The notes: generated from the sequence alone by a model not told the origin. 23,335 nt of DNA from WAPX01 sp964622075 (GCA_964622075.1 CAZUMR010000063.1:1-23335); one strand, 5' to 3'; numbered from the stretch's first letter, positions 1 to 8,280 are shown. Numbers and translations: made by a program.

Positions 1-2472
1 AATGGGTTAGGATTTATTATATACGACTTGGAAAACAGTTTCATAACAAACAACACGGCAAACAACAACTTAGAATATGGCGGTATGTACCTCAAATACT
101 CAAACAATAACATCATAGAGAACTCCAAGATAGAAAACAACACATGTGGTAGCTATGCTGGGATATACTTAGAATCTTCAAACGGTAACACGATCAAAAG
201 CAACAGAATAGAGAACAACACAAACTACGGAATCTACTTAAAATCTTCACAATCAAACCTAATCTACAACAACTACTTCAACAACACGAACAACACGTAT
301 TTCGCAGGTACAATCTACCAAAACACCTGGAACGTAACAAAGCGTGCAGGAAAGAACATAGTCGGAGGACCTTACATAGCAGGAAACTACTGGGCAACCC
401 CCAACAACACGGGCTTCTCTCAAACCCACGTGGATGGCGATGGGGACGGGATATGTGATGCCTACAATTCTCTGAGCACGAACAACATCGACTATGGTTC
501 TTTAATTAAACCTCTCGGAAACTACATAAAAAGCAGTGGAGAAATAATCTATCCCGGAGTTTACCACTTGCAAGTGGACTTTAGCAACTCTACATCTAAT
601 GTTTTCATAAGAATAGTTTCCAGCGATGTAGTACTTGATGGAAATGGACACACAATAGATGGTGTAGATAGCTCAGGTACTTACGGAATTTGCGCCTACA
701 ACACTGTTAGGCAGCTAACAAACATCACAATCAAAAACGTTAAGCTGACAGACTGGTGCTACGGCTTATACCTCAACAACACAACAAACTCGGCAATAAC
801 AAACACAACAGCCAACTCAAACTACGATGGCATATTTGTGAAAAATTCAAACAATGTGACAATAAAAAACAACACAGCAGAAGATAACTATGACTGTGGA
901 ATTTTTCCATATTATTCAAACAATGTAACAATAAATAGCAATATAGTGAGGGACTGTTATTATGGAATTGTCCCTTACTATTCAAACAATGTAATAGTTG
1001 CAGACAACACAGCAAATTACAACTATTACGGAATCTATGGATTTGTAAAAGGCCTCGTGATAGAAAACAACACAGCAAATTACAACGAACTGGGAGCTTA
1101 TATAGAATACACAAACAACTCAATCATCAAAAACTGCACATTTAACAACAACTATAAATATGGTGGCGTCTACCTTTATCGTTCATACAACAATACGATA
1201 GAAAACTGCAGAATAGAGAACAACACTGGAAATAATTATGCAGGAATTTATCTTGACAGCTCAGACAGCAACACAATTAAATCCAACCTCATAATCAACA
1301 ACTCTTATGGTATCTACTTAGAATACTCTCAGTCAAACCTAATCTACAACAACTACTTCAACAACACGAACAACACGTATTTCGCAGGTACAATCTACCA
1401 AAACACCTGGAATGTAACAAAGCGTGCAGGAAAGAACATAGTCGGAGGACCTTACATAGCAGGAAACTACTGGGCAACCCCCAACAACACGGGCTTCTCT
1501 CAAACCCACAACGACTCAAATGGAGATGGAATATGTGACTCTCCATTTAGTATTAATATAAATAACACTGATTACTTGCCTCTGTCTTTAAACTATGATC
1601 TCACTCCGCCATCTCTGAGTGTACGTGTCGTTTCGGATGTAGTACATGTGGGAGAATTCGATAGTATAACAATTAGAATTCTGGATAAGCATCCTAATGT
1701 GTTTACAGTGTACAGAAATGGAAACGAGATCTGGCATAATGTTTTTACAAACGGAACGGTAGTTACTTTACAAGTTGAAACATCCAAACCAGCAGTCTGG
1801 AATTATACTATTGTAGCTGTAGATAAACTAGGAAATATTAATAAGAAAACTGTTAATATAAAGGTTATTGAAAAACAAACTTCGAAACCTAAAACAGTGA
1901 CGCCTGCTGGGGGAGGAAATGGTGGAGGCTTTGAGACATACCAATCACCATCTCTTTCGTCGGTTACAATATCTGTTCCAAGCGAAACCAAAGCCGGTTC
2001 TGAATGTAAAGTGAGCATAGCTCTGGCTACAAATGGGTATGAGCTGCAGCATGCAGTCATAACGGCCGATGTGCCTAACGGGTGGAAAGCATCTTCGGCT
2101 GTTATAAATACAAGGAGTACACAGGCTATAGCTGAAATAACAATTAAAGTACCGGCTGATGAAGCTTCTGGGGTGTACCATGTACCATTAACCATTAGGC
2201 TTCCTTTTGGTACTTACTCCAGAGATGTGAAAATTCATGTAATTCATGAAAACACTCAGACATCTAAACCAGCGGTAGGGTCATCTAAAATCACTAATAC
2301 TGAGCAGGTTAGACATGTAGCAAAAGTCGGGGAGAAAACACAGAAAACCTCAAAAAACAAGGTGGAGGTTGGCAAACATAGTAGTTCAGGTAAAACTGCA
2401 AGAACGCCGGGGTTTGGTATAGTTATCTCAGTCTTGGTAATCCTGGTGGCACTGTTATACAGGAGGTGGTAG
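1..2472 (+). CDS. NosD-like beta-helix surface protein, C-terminal part (5' end outside window)
   Basis: The reading frame is open from base 1, so the TTG at 28 is probably not the true start. About the first 520 visible residues are right-handed parallel beta-helix repeats, rich in Asn and in N-x-S/T sequons, with recurring patterns of the NNVTIKNN type. This is the NosD/CASH fold seen in archaeal envelope proteins. Two Asp/Gly-rich motifs (DGDGDGICD and DSNGDGICD) look like calcium-binding loops. After the helix come an Ig-like region, a Gly/Ser/Thr-rich linker, and a segment resembling a NEW3-type beta-sandwich (starting VTISVPSETKAG). The protein ends with a PGF motif, a hydrophobic stretch and RRW, matching the PGF-CTERM signal that archaeosortase processes for surface anchoring. 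It is therefore probably an exported, glycosylated cell-surface protein. The ligand is unknown. An internal segment is duplicated almost perfectly (see repeat entries). Confidence 0.85.
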   Translation, partial: NGLGFIIYDLENSFITNNTANNNLEYGGMYLKYSNNNIIENSKIENNTCGSYAGIYLESSNGNTIKSNRIENNTNYGIYLKSSQSNLIYNNYFNNTNNTYFAGTIYQNTWNVTKRAGKNIVGGPYIAGNYWATPNNTGFSQTHVDGDGDGICDAYNSLSTNNIDYGSLIKPLGNYIKSSGEIIYPGVYHLQVDFSNSTSNVFIRIVSSDVVLDGNGHTIDGVDSSGTYGICAYNTVRQLTNITIKNVKLTDWCYGLYLNNTTNSAITNTTANSNYDGIFVKNSNNVTIKNNTAEDNYDCGIFPYYSNNVTINSNIVRDCYYGIVPYYSNNVIVADNTANYNYYGIYGFVKGLVIENNTANYNELGAYIEYTNNSIIKNCTFNNNYKYGGVYLYRSYNNTIENCRIENNTGNNYAGIYLDSSDSNTIKSNLIINNSYGIYLEYSQSNLIYNNYFNNTNNTYFAGTIYQNTWNVTKRAGKNIVGGPYIAGNYWATPNNTGFSQTHNDSNGDGICDSPFSININNTDYLPLSLNYDLTPPSLSVRVVSDVVHVGEFDSITIRILDKHPNVFTVYRNGNEIWHNVFTNGTVVTLQVETSKPAVWNYTIVAVDKLGNINKKTVNIKVIEKQTSKPKTVTPAGGGNGGGFETYQSPSLSSVTISVPSETKAGSECKVSIALATNGYELQHAVITADVPNGWKASSAVINTRSTQAIAEITIKVPADEASGVYHVPLTIRLPFGTYSRDVKIHVIHENTQTSKPAVGSSKITNTEQVRHVAKVGEKTQKTSKNKVEVGKHSSSGKTARTPGFGIVISVLVILVALLYRRW
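253..429 (+). repeat. Direct repeat copy 1 inside the beta-helix gene
   Basis: This 177-bp segment recurs at 1333-1509 with a single visible difference (C at 333, T at 1413). The two copies are 1080 bp (360 codons) apart, in frame, and each ends just before a Ca-loop-like Asp/Gly motif. Flanking sequence is similar but much more diverged, which suggests recent gene conversion or a recent duplication. Confidence 0.95.
1333..1509 (+). repeat. Direct repeat copy 2 inside the beta-helix gene
   Basis: Second copy of the segment at 253-429, 176 of 177 bases identical by eye. It encodes the same residues, from the SNLIYNNYFNNT block to the GFSQTH block. Confidence 0.95.
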
Positions 2473-2543
2473 ATTCAATTTAGCTGGTGCAGCCCCCGAC
2501 AAAACTCATAAAGCGTTACGAAATTCTGAAACTCCATGAAAAA

Positions 2544-2553
2544 CTTATTTAAA
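2544..2553 (+). promoter_or_regulatory. TATA box of lonB
   Basis: CTTATTTAAA lies about 30 bp before the lonB ATG at 2580. No Shine-Dalgarno sequence is visible, so a very short or absent leader is likely. Confidence 0.55.
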
Positions 2554-2579
2554 ACTCTCTTACACTAACTCTCTTCAGC

Positions 2580-4472
2580 ATGGCAACTGAATCAGAAGAG
2601 TTTGTCCTGAGCTCGGACGTTGACGAGCTTGTAGGAGGACTTGACTTCAGGACAACGGCTGAAATCAAAGTACCTGAAAGGCTCATTGATCAGGTAATCG
2701 GGCAGGATCACGCTGTTGAGGCAATAAAGAAAGCTGCTGTCCAGAAAAGGCACGTGATGCTGATAGGTTCTCCGGGAACAGGAAAGTCGATGCTCGCAAA
2801 GGCAATGGCCGAGCTTTTGCCCAAGGAAGATCTGGAAGACATACTCGTGTATCCGAATCCTGATGATCCCAATCAGCCAAAAATAAGGACTGTACCGGCT
2901 GGAAAGGGTAAGGAGATAGTTGAGGCTTACAAGCAGGAGGCGATGAAGAAAGCTCAGGCAAGAAACTTCTTCCTGATGATGCTTCTGATGTTCATAATCC
3001 TCTACTCAGCCCTTGAAGGACAGATGATCTGGGGAATCATAGCAGCGGCCATGCTCTTCCTTGTAGCGAGATACATGATGCCCAAGGAGGAGAGAAACGT
3101 TCCAAAGCTCCTCGTCAACAATGCAGATAAGGAGACTGCTCCATTTGAAGATGCTACCGGTGCTCACGCTGGCGCACTGTTTGGTGATGTCAGACACGAC
3201 CCCTTCCAGAGTGGTGGTCTCGAAACACCTGCTCACGAGAGAGTTGAAGCTGGAGCAATTCACAGAGCTCACAAGGGTGTGCTGTACATTGATGAGATAA
3301 ACACGCTTACAATCGAATCCCAGCAAAAGCTACTGACTGCATTGCAGGAAAAGAAGTTCCCGATAACTGGCCAGTCTGAACGTTCAAGTGGTGCTATGGT
3401 TAGGACAGAGCCGGTTCCGTGCGACTTCATACTCGTGGCAGCCGGAAACCTTGACGCTCTGATGGGCATGCACCCTGCTCTGAGGAGCAGGATAGAGGGT
3501 TACGGTTACGAGATATACATGAACGATACAATGCCTGACACTCCGGAAAACAGGAGAAAGCTCGTCAGATTTGTAGCTCAGGAGGTAGTCAGGGATGGTA
3601 AAATCCCCCACTTTGACAGGGTTGCTGTGGCTGAAATAATAAAGGAAGCGAAAAGGAGAGCGGGAAGGAGAAAGAGACTGACCCTGAGACTTAGAGAGCT
3701 TGGAGGTCTTGTCAGAACCGCTGGAGATATAGCGAGAAGTGAAGGATCTGACATCGTTACTCAGAAGCACGTCATTGCAGCTAAAAAAGTGTCAAAGACG
3801 ATAGAAGAGCAGATAGCTGATAGATACATCGAGAGGAGAAGAGACTACAGGCTCTTCATGACTGAGGGAGAGGTTGTGGGTAGAGTAAACGGACTTGCAG
3901 TTATAGGCGAATCAGCCGGAATAGTTCTGCCAATAATAGCTGAAGTAACTCCGGCAATGAGCAAGTCTGAGGGCAAGGTAATAGCCACGGGCAGACTTCA
4001 GGAAATTGCGATGGAGGCCGTTATGAACGTTTCGGCGATAATAAAGAAGTTCACGGGCAAGGATATATCGAGTAGAGATGTGCACATACAGTTTGTGGGA
4101 ACTTACGAGGGAGTTGAAGGAGACTCTGCAAGCATAAGCATAGCAACTGCAGTAATATCTGCCATAGAGGGAATACCCGTTGACCAGAGTGTTGCCATGA
4201 CCGGAAGTCTGTCTGTCAAGGGAGAAGTACTGCCTGTTGGAGGAGTGACACAGAAAATAGAGGCTGCAATTCAGGCAGGGTTGAGGAAGGTCATAATTCC
4301 AAAAGATAACGTTGACGATGTAATGCTGGATGCGGAGCATGAGGGGAAGATCGAGATAATTCCAGTCTCAACGATAGACGAGGTTCTTGAGCACGCTCTC
4401 GTCGAAGTTGGAAACGGAAAGAAAGAAAAGCTCATAGGCAAGCTCAGACAGATAGCGTGCACGATCTGTTAA
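2580..4472 (+). CDS. lonB: Membrane-anchored archaeal Lon protease (LonB)
   Basis: ATP-dependent protease of the archaeal LonB type, which degrades damaged or unneeded proteins at the inner face of the membrane. The 630-aa length is normal for the family. Visible parts in order: Walker A GSPGTGKS at residues 63-70; two membrane segments at about 130-145 and 149-166, inserted in the AAA+ domain as typical of LonB; Walker B LYIDE at 235-239; an arginine-rich AAA+ lid around 355-380; and the C-terminal protease domain with the Ser-Lys dyad at S516 (GDSAS) and K559 (VTQK). The 43-residue dyad spacing is as in characterised archaeal Lon. It is probably monocistronic: it has its own TATA box, a T-rich stretch follows it, and engB converges from the other side. 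The extreme C-terminus has two Cys (ACTIC) of unknown meaning. Confidence 0.97.
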   Translation: MATESEEFVLSSDVDELVGGLDFRTTAEIKVPERLIDQVIGQDHAVEAIKKAAVQKRHVMLIGSPGTGKSMLAKAMAELLPKEDLEDILVYPNPDDPNQPKIRTVPAGKGKEIVEAYKQEAMKKAQARNFFLMMLLMFIILYSALEGQMIWGIIAAAMLFLVARYMMPKEERNVPKLLVNNADKETAPFEDATGAHAGALFGDVRHDPFQSGGLETPAHERVEAGAIHRAHKGVLYIDEINTLTIESQQKLLTALQEKKFPITGQSERSSGAMVRTEPVPCDFILVAAGNLDALMGMHPALRSRIEGYGYEIYMNDTMPDTPENRRKLVRFVAQEVVRDGKIPHFDRVAVAEIIKEAKRRAGRRKRLTLRLRELGGLVRTAGDIARSEGSDIVTQKHVIAAKKVSKTIEEQIADRYIERRRDYRLFMTEGEVVGRVNGLAVIGESAGIVLPIIAEVTPAMSKSEGKVIATGRLQEIAMEAVMNVSAIIKKFTGKDISSRDVHIQFVGTYEGVEGDSASISIATAVISAIEGIPVDQSVAMTGSLSVKGEVLPVGGVTQKIEAAIQAGLRKVIIPKDNVDDVMLDAEHEGKIEIIPVSTIDEVLEHALVEVGNGKKEKLIGKLRQIACTIC

Positions 4473-4473
4473 A

Positions 4474-4504
4474 TATTTTGTATATTTTGTAAATTTGTTT
4501 ATTT
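4474..4504 (+). terminator. T-rich terminator after lonB
   Basis: Runs of T (TTTTG, TTTTG, TTTG, TTTATTTATT) directly follow the lonB stop, in the form expected for archaeal U-tract termination. The convergent engB gene ends just beyond. Confidence 0.5.
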
Positions 4505-4532
4505 ATTGCATTATATGTATCTGATCAGCATT

Positions 4533-5102
4533 CTACTTTTTAAAGGAAATGCTCAGTCCTTCTTTTTCCAGAATCTCAATTATTCTGTTTTTCAGGGGTT
4601 TTACATCTCCTTTCTTTGCACAGATCGGTATTACTTCTGCTCCAAGCTTTCTTTTTGCAAATTCCACTTCCCTTTTCAGCTCACTTCTGTCGAGTTTGTC
4701 AGCTTTATTTGCAGCTACAACGACGTTTTTACAGACTTCCTGCAGGAATTCGCACATTTCAACGTCTATCGGCTTCTCTCCTCTGTTTTCCCATCTTTCG
4801 ACTATCTCCCTGAAAGCTGACAGGTCTATTACTTGCACTGCCAGAGCTATTTTGCTGGACTTCTCTTCTATGTAGTGGACTATGAAATCTCTTACCTTCT
4901 CGCTGAATTCCCAGCTTACACCTTTCATGTAACCGTATCCCGGCAGATCAACTGCAAGGACATCTCCAGCCCTGAAAAAGTTCGGTTTTATCGTTGTTCC
5001 CGGCCTCTTACCCTTTCTGACTTTCAATCCAAAAAGTGCAGAAAAAAGAGTTGATTTGCCAACGTTCGATCTACCCGCAAAAACAAGCAACCTTTCTGTC
5101 AT
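4533..5102 (-). CDS. engB: Ribosome-assembly GTPase, EngB/YihA family
   Basis: Small TRAFAC GTPase of 189 aa. G1 is GRSNVGKS at residues 10-17, G2 the TT pair at 36-37, G3 DLPGYG from 52, and G4 NKAD at 132-135. The GRSNVGKS plus DLPGYG pair is characteristic of EngB. Bacterial EngB is needed for 50S subunit assembly; in archaea a ribosome-related role is inferred from the family only. The ATG at 5100-5102 gives a protein that begins just before the G1 strand, as is usual. The secG stop lies 58 bp upstream on the same strand, so co-transcription from the secG promoter is likely. Confidence 0.93.
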   Translation of the reverse strand: MTERLLVFAGRSNVGKSTLFSALFGLKVRKGKRPGTTIKPNFFRAGDVLAVDLPGYGYMKGVSWEFSEKVRDFIVHYIEEKSSKIALAVQVIDLSAFREIVERWENRGEKPIDVEMCEFLQEVCKNVVVAANKADKLDRSELKREVEFAKRKLGAEVIPICAKKGDVKPLKNRIIEILEKEGLSISFKK

Positions 5103-5160
5103 TTTGCTATCTCTGCTAAAAGCTCAACTGCTTAACTGATCGCTGGTTTGGTTTGACTGA

Positions 5161-5334
5161 TTATTTGGGCCAGAGCCCGTAGTATGCATTCAGTATCAGC
5201 ACGAGGAAGCCCATCACGAATCCGAATATCACTATGCTCTTAGGGCTTATCTGTATCTGTGTTCTCTCCTCATCAAAGTACCTCATTATACCTGCAGAGG
5301 ACATCAGGGGTGGGGCTTCTCTCTTCTTTGGCAT
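5161..5334 (-). CDS. secG: Sec61-beta / SecG protein translocase subunit
   Basis: A 57-aa gene. The N-terminus has the archaeal Sec61-beta signature (KK near the start, then LMSSAGIMRYFDEE), followed by a short polar linker and one C-terminal membrane helix (about residues 33-50). This is the third, small subunit of the SecYE translocon, a tail-anchored single-span protein. Length and layout match the archaeal family. The ATG at 5332-5334 lies about 25 bp after a TATA box, so the mRNA is probably leaderless, although a GGAG also sits upstream. engB follows on the same strand. Confidence 0.95.
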   Translation of the reverse strand: MPKKREAPPLMSSAGIMRYFDEERTQIQISPKSIVIFGFVMGFLVLILNAYYGLWPK

Positions 5335-5355
5335 ATCAGGGATTCTCTCCTGAAG

Positions 5356-5363
5356 TTTTATAA
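5356..5363 (-). promoter_or_regulatory. TATA box of secG-engB
   Basis: On the minus strand this reads TTATAAAA. Its centre is about 26 bp before the secG ATG, which predicts initiation at or next to the start codon. Confidence 0.6.
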
Positions 5364-5409
5364 CCTTTGCCCCTCAGTGATGCTGGTGCAGAGTAAAAAC
5401 CGAAAACTG

Positions 5410-5416
5410 TTTATCC
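5410..5416 (+). promoter_or_regulatory. Possible TATA box of the CBS/zinc/trmY operon
   Basis: TTTATCC is centred about 26 bp before the ATG at 5439. It is a weak match, but the spacing supports a leaderless start at 5439 rather than the GTG at 5430. Confidence 0.4.
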
Positions 5417-5438
5417 TTTTGTAATCATAGTGCAAATC

Positions 5439-5837
5439 ATGAAAATAGGGGACGTAATGGTTAGAGATGTCGTGTCTGTTGACTACAAGACACCCGTTAT
5501 CGAAGCGTGCAAAATAATGGGTGAAAAAAAGATAGGCTGCGTTCTCGTTACGAAGGACGGTAAACCTTACGGTATCTTTACCGAGAGAGACCTGCTTTCG
5601 AAAGTTCTGCTTGAGGGAGATTTGAATGAAGAGATCGGCAAGTACTGTTCTGCTCCGCTTATCGTCGTGACTCCCGATTACGACATCGTCGAATCTGCAA
5701 GGATTATGGCGGACATGAAAATAAAGAGACTCATAGTTCTCAACGAGGAGACAGAGGAAGTTGAGGGAATATTCACAGCAGCAGACCTCGCAAGAGTGAT
5801 AGCCGAGTACGGGGTAAAAGAACTTGAATCCGAGTGA
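5439..5837 (+). CDS. Protein of two CBS domains
   Basis: A 132-aa protein made of two tandem CBS domains and nothing else. The first begins MKIGDVMVRDVVSVD and contains KPYGIFTERDLL; the second contains SAPLIVVTPDYDIVE and ends in VEGIFTAADLARVI. Such stand-alone CBS pairs bind adenosyl ligands (AMP, ATP, SAM) and act as sensors, but the partner here is unknown. ATG 5439 is chosen over GTG 5430 because the protein then starts directly with the CBS helix and fits the TATA spacing. The zinc-ribbon gene starts 10 bp after the stop, so the two are almost certainly co-transcribed with trmY. Confidence 0.9.
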   Translation: MKIGDVMVRDVVSVDYKTPVIEACKIMGEKKIGCVLVTKDGKPYGIFTERDLLSKVLLEGDLNEEIGKYCSAPLIVVTPDYDIVESARIMADMKIKRLIVLNEETEEVEGIFTAADLARVIAEYGVKELESE

Positions 5838-5847
5838 GGTGATAGCA

Positions 5848-6063
5848 ATGGAAGAGCTGAAGTGCGGTATATGCGGTAAAGAACTCAGAGCGAAGGATGA
5901 AGGGAAGACATGGAGAAGGTGCTCCATCTGCAAGAAGCCAACGTGCTTCGAACACCTCCACTACATGGGTGTGTGGAGGAGGGGGATGTACAGGAATTAC
6001 GTCGAGGTTGTACCTGTTTGCGAAAAGTGCATGCCCAAGAAGAGAAGAAAACCTGTTGAATAA
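5848..6063 (+). CDS. Small zinc-binding protein
   Basis: A 71-aa protein with Cys pairs at C6/C9, C25/C28 and C58/C61, plus C33, H36 and H38. That is enough for two zinc sites of the ribbon or treble-clef kind. It has a basic C-terminal tail (KKRRKP). Similar small archaeal zinc-ribbon proteins are known, but no specific function is recognised. The start is ATG 5848 because AGGTGA (5837-5842) precedes it at good spacing and overlaps the CBS gene stop; an in-frame TTG at 5824 is less likely. It sits between the CBS gene and trmY (6-bp gap), so a link to RNA or nucleotide sensing is possible but unproven. Confidence 0.8.
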   Translation: MEELKCGICGKELRAKDEGKTWRRCSICKKPTCFEHLHYMGVWRRGMYRNYVEVVPVCEKCMPKKRRKPVE

Positions 6064-6069
6064 TCTTTT

Positions 6070-6681
6070 ATGATTTTTTCTGAGGATAGAATTTTTATTA
6101 TTGTTTGCAGTAAGGCCACAACTGCTCCGTTTAACCTAAACGACATGCCGGGCAGTGCCGGTAGAATGGATCTTGTCTGCAGATTTATAGCCCAGTCTAT
6201 CTTTATATCTCATGGTGTAAGAAAAAATTCGGCCGCCATTGCAATCCTTAAGGGTGAACCCGACCCTCCGAAGGCTATTCTTGTTAGAGGTAGTGAGGTA
6301 AGGTACATGGCTCCGGATGAGAGAAACGTTGGTGGGCTCATCAGAAAAGCTCTATCCTTGAAAGTGGATGAGAAATGGTTAAGAAGCACCCCCGGAATTT
6401 ACGTTGCAAGGAAAGGACTTGAGAACGTTTTATCCGAGCTGAAAAGTGCTGGATACAGTATATACTATCTCAGGGAAGATGGGGAGGACATCAGAGCTCT
6501 GAACTTTACAGGTAAGCTGGCGTTTGTTCTTGGTGACCATATTGGGTTGAGTGAGGAGGATGAGAGAATACTTGAAAAATTCTCAAGTGGTACGGTCTCT
6601 CTATCTCCTCTGAGCCTTCAGGCAGACCAGTGTGTCGTCATCGTACATTACGAGCTCGACAGGCGTGATTGTAGAGCTTGA
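6070..6681 (+). CDS. trmY: tRNA pseudouridine-54 N1-methyltransferase TrmY
   Basis: A 203-aa SPOUT-class methyltransferase that makes N1-methylpseudouridine at position 54 of archaeal tRNAs. Family hallmarks seen in order: LNDMPGSAGRMDLVCR near the N-terminus, SHGVRKN, the central PDERNVGGLI, TPGIYVARKG, YYLREDGEDI, then the knot region with LGDHIGLSEEDE and SLSPLSLQADQ, ending in HYELDRR. These match characterised archaeal TrmY throughout. The ATG at 6070 gives a few more N-terminal residues than usual, with no clear ribosome site. As it lies 6 bp after the zinc-ribbon gene, translation is probably coupled. Confidence 0.93.
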   Translation: MIFSEDRIFIIVCSKATTAPFNLNDMPGSAGRMDLVCRFIAQSIFISHGVRKNSAAIAILKGEPDPPKAILVRGSEVRYMAPDERNVGGLIRKALSLKVDEKWLRSTPGIYVARKGLENVLSELKSAGYSIYYLREDGEDIRALNFTGKLAFVLGDHIGLSEEDERILEKFSSGTVSLSPLSLQADQCVVIVHYELDRRDCRA

Positions 6682-6721
6682 TTGAAGAAATAAAAGTTGT
6701 AGCTTAAAGAACCGAAAGCTG

Positions 6722-6744
6722 AAGGCTAAAACCAAGGCTAAAAC
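6722..6744. repeat. Pair of 11-bp direct repeats before the methyltransferase promoter
   Basis: AAGGCTAAAAC occurs at 6722-6732 and 6734-6744, one base apart and about 8 bp upstream of the TATA box at 6752. The position would suit a regulator binding site. Confidence 0.4.
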
Positions 6745-6751
6745 TGAAAAC

Positions 6752-6761
6752 GCTTTTAAAA
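6752..6761 (+). promoter_or_regulatory. TATA box of the methyltransferase gene
   Basis: GCTTTTAAAA is centred about 26 bp before the GTG start at 6783, giving a leaderless transcript. Confidence 0.55.
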
Positions 6762-6782
6762 CCTTCAGGAAAACAAAATTCT

Positions 6783-7571
6783 GTGAACTTTGATGAGATA
6801 GCGAAGATTTACTCCAGCGCTGGAATTGTGCAGAAAAACGCTGGACTGAAGTTACTCCAGTTGCTTGACATTGGGCGAGAAGATGACGTTCTTGATGCGG
6901 GATGTGGTAATGGTGTAATAACTGCTGTAATACGAAAACTAACTGATGGGAGAGTTGTGGGCGTTGATAGCTCTGAGAAGATGATTGAAGAAGCTAAAAA
7001 GAGTGTAAAGGGTGTGGAGTTCTACGTTATGAGAGTTGAGGATATGGAATTCAGAAACGAGTTCGATGTTATTTTCTCAAACTCTTCCTTCCAGTGGTTT
7101 GACGCTGACAGGGCTATTGAAAAGTTTAAGGAGAGCCTGAGAGATGGTGGTAGAGTTGGAATTCAGGCACCTGCAAGAAAGGATTACTCCCCCACATTCA
7201 TAAAGGCTCTTGAAGCGGTAAAGAACTCGGAAATTGGAGAAATATTCAGGAGCTTCAGGAGTCCGTGGTTTTTCCTTGACACTGAGGAAGAATACACAAG
7301 ACTGTTCGAAAAACACGGATTTGAAGTCAGTTACTGTAAAATTGAGAAAATTCGAACTGTCCACACACCTGAAGAGTTGTTCAAAATTTTCCGTTCTGGG
7401 GCGGTGGCAGCATATCTGAACCCGGATTTTTACGGGAGAAGAGAGGAAGTTGACAGCTCATACAGGCGTAGATTTCTTGAAATAGTCAGGAGGGAGTTTG
7501 AGAGAATGGCCGTAAACGGCAGGGTTGAGCTCGTTTTTCACAGGGTTTTTCTGATAGCTCGGTTGTGTTAG
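6783..7571 (+). CDS. Class I SAM-dependent methyltransferase (BioC/Tam-like)
   Basis: A 262-aa Rossmann-fold methyltransferase. Motif I is VLDAGCGNG, followed by GVDSSEKMI (acidic end of strand 2, ribose binding) and then FDVIFSNSSFQWF. SNxxxQW is typical of the trans-aconitate / malonyl-ACP methyltransferase (Tam/BioC) group, but that group contains many proteins of other or unknown substrate specificity, so none is assigned. The GTG start fits a leaderless transcript from the TATA box at 6752. It appears monocistronic; a T-rich stretch follows the stop. Confidence 0.88.
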   Translation: MNFDEIAKIYSSAGIVQKNAGLKLLQLLDIGREDDVLDAGCGNGVITAVIRKLTDGRVVGVDSSEKMIEEAKKSVKGVEFYVMRVEDMEFRNEFDVIFSNSSFQWFDADRAIEKFKESLRDGGRVGIQAPARKDYSPTFIKALEAVKNSEIGEIFRSFRSPWFFLDTEEEYTRLFEKHGFEVSYCKIEKIRTVHTPEELFKIFRSGAVAAYLNPDFYGRREEVDSSYRRRFLEIVRREFERMAVNGRVELVFHRVFLIARLC

Positions 7572-7572
7572 T

Positions 7573-7604
7573 TCCCTTTTTAGACTCCTCTTTTTCTATT
7601 TTGC
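7573..7604 (+). terminator. T-rich terminator after the methyltransferase gene
   Basis: CCCTTTTTAG, CTCTTTTTCTATTTTGC form a set of pyrimidine and T runs directly after the stop. The rest of this 147-bp gap shows no clear gene. Confidence 0.4.
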
Positions 7605-7718
7605 ACTTTAATGACTATTTCTCATGGATTCTGAATTCTGGTGGAGGGTGTGATGAGAGTTAGAGCTGGCGAGAGAGGTAATCTTTAAATTATTTCAAAC
7701 CGCAATTTCAAACTTCAA

Positions 7719-8249
7719 TCAGAAAGCATTGTAGAGCTTCTCTTTTCTCAGATATTCACCCCTATCCGTGAGGTTTTCGATGGCAACCCTTTCACCTTTT
7801 TTCCCAATCTCCTCTGCATCAAATCTTGCCCTTCCAATTCCTATTATATCTCCGAACTCGTTACACACGAAAACCACGTCGTTCTCTCTCACATCACCGC
7901 TTGCCCTCTTTACAGATGAAGAGAAGATATCTCTTCCATATAAAAATAGCATTTCAGCTTTGCTGTCAACGTAAACTCTCTTTTTTTCTTTTTTTGCAAG
8001 GAAAAATGAACCTTCAAGGGTAAACCTGAACCTCTTTCCAGCCTCTCCAACTTTTATTCCTGCATGCAGTCTCTCTTCAGGTACTTTTGCACGTATCTGA
8101 TCCAGAATCTTACAGAGATCACCGGATATCATGAACACCTCATTACCTCTAAGCCTGAGCTCGTTTAATCTGTTTTCAAATCCAAAAAATCTTGCAGCAT
8201 TTTCGATTACTTTTTTCTTCTTTTTTCTGCTGTCAATGCTCTCAAACAT
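7719..8249 (-). CDS. NIP7-like PUA-domain protein (ribosome biogenesis)
   Basis: A 176-aa protein whose second half is a PUA domain matching the NIP7 family: a strand block with SKAEMLFLYGRDIFSSSV, then VVFVCNEFGDIIGIGRAR, and near the end NLTDRGEYLRKE, equivalent to the NIP7 ending that reads (D/R)xGEYxRxE. The first half corresponds to the NIP7 pre-PUA domain. Eukaryotic NIP7 acts in 27S pre-rRNA processing and 60S assembly; archaeal homologues bind U/A-rich RNA. The start ATG is preceded by GGAG and lies 17 bp after the stop of the upstream 132-aa gene, so the two form an operon. The N-terminus carries a lysine run (KKKKK). Confidence 0.82.
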   Translation of the reverse strand: MFESIDSRKKKKKVIENAARFFGFENRLNELRLRGNEVFMISGDLCKILDQIRAKVPEERLHAGIKVGEAGKRFRFTLEGSFFLAKKEKKRVYVDSKAEMLFLYGRDIFSSSVKRASGDVRENDVVFVCNEFGDIIGIGRARFDAEEIGKKGERVAIENLTDRGEYLRKEKLYNAF

Positions 8250-8254
8250 TGTCT

Positions 8255-8280
8255 TACAGCTCCATACTACAGCTCCATAC
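8255..8280. repeat. Perfect 13-bp tandem duplication at a gene junction
   Basis: TACAGCTCCATAC is present twice in direct contact (8255-8267, 8268-8280). Read on the minus strand, each copy holds a GGAG. One copy encodes the last codons of the upstream gene and the other supplies the ribosome site of the NIP7-like gene. Confidence 0.9.

Noticed and set aside
28..30. TTG at 28 as the start of the beta-helix protein
   Set aside because: The frame is open to the first base and upstream codons fit the repeat pattern, so the gene continues outside the window.
3384..4340. Long minus-strand ORFs inside lonB
   Set aside because: Antisense shadows of a well-supported LonB; the translations are low-complexity and rich in Ser, Tyr and Cys.
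4506..5054. Plus-strand ORFs overlapping engB
   Set aside because: They lie antisense to EngB with its intact G motifs, and look like shadows rich in Phe and Ser.
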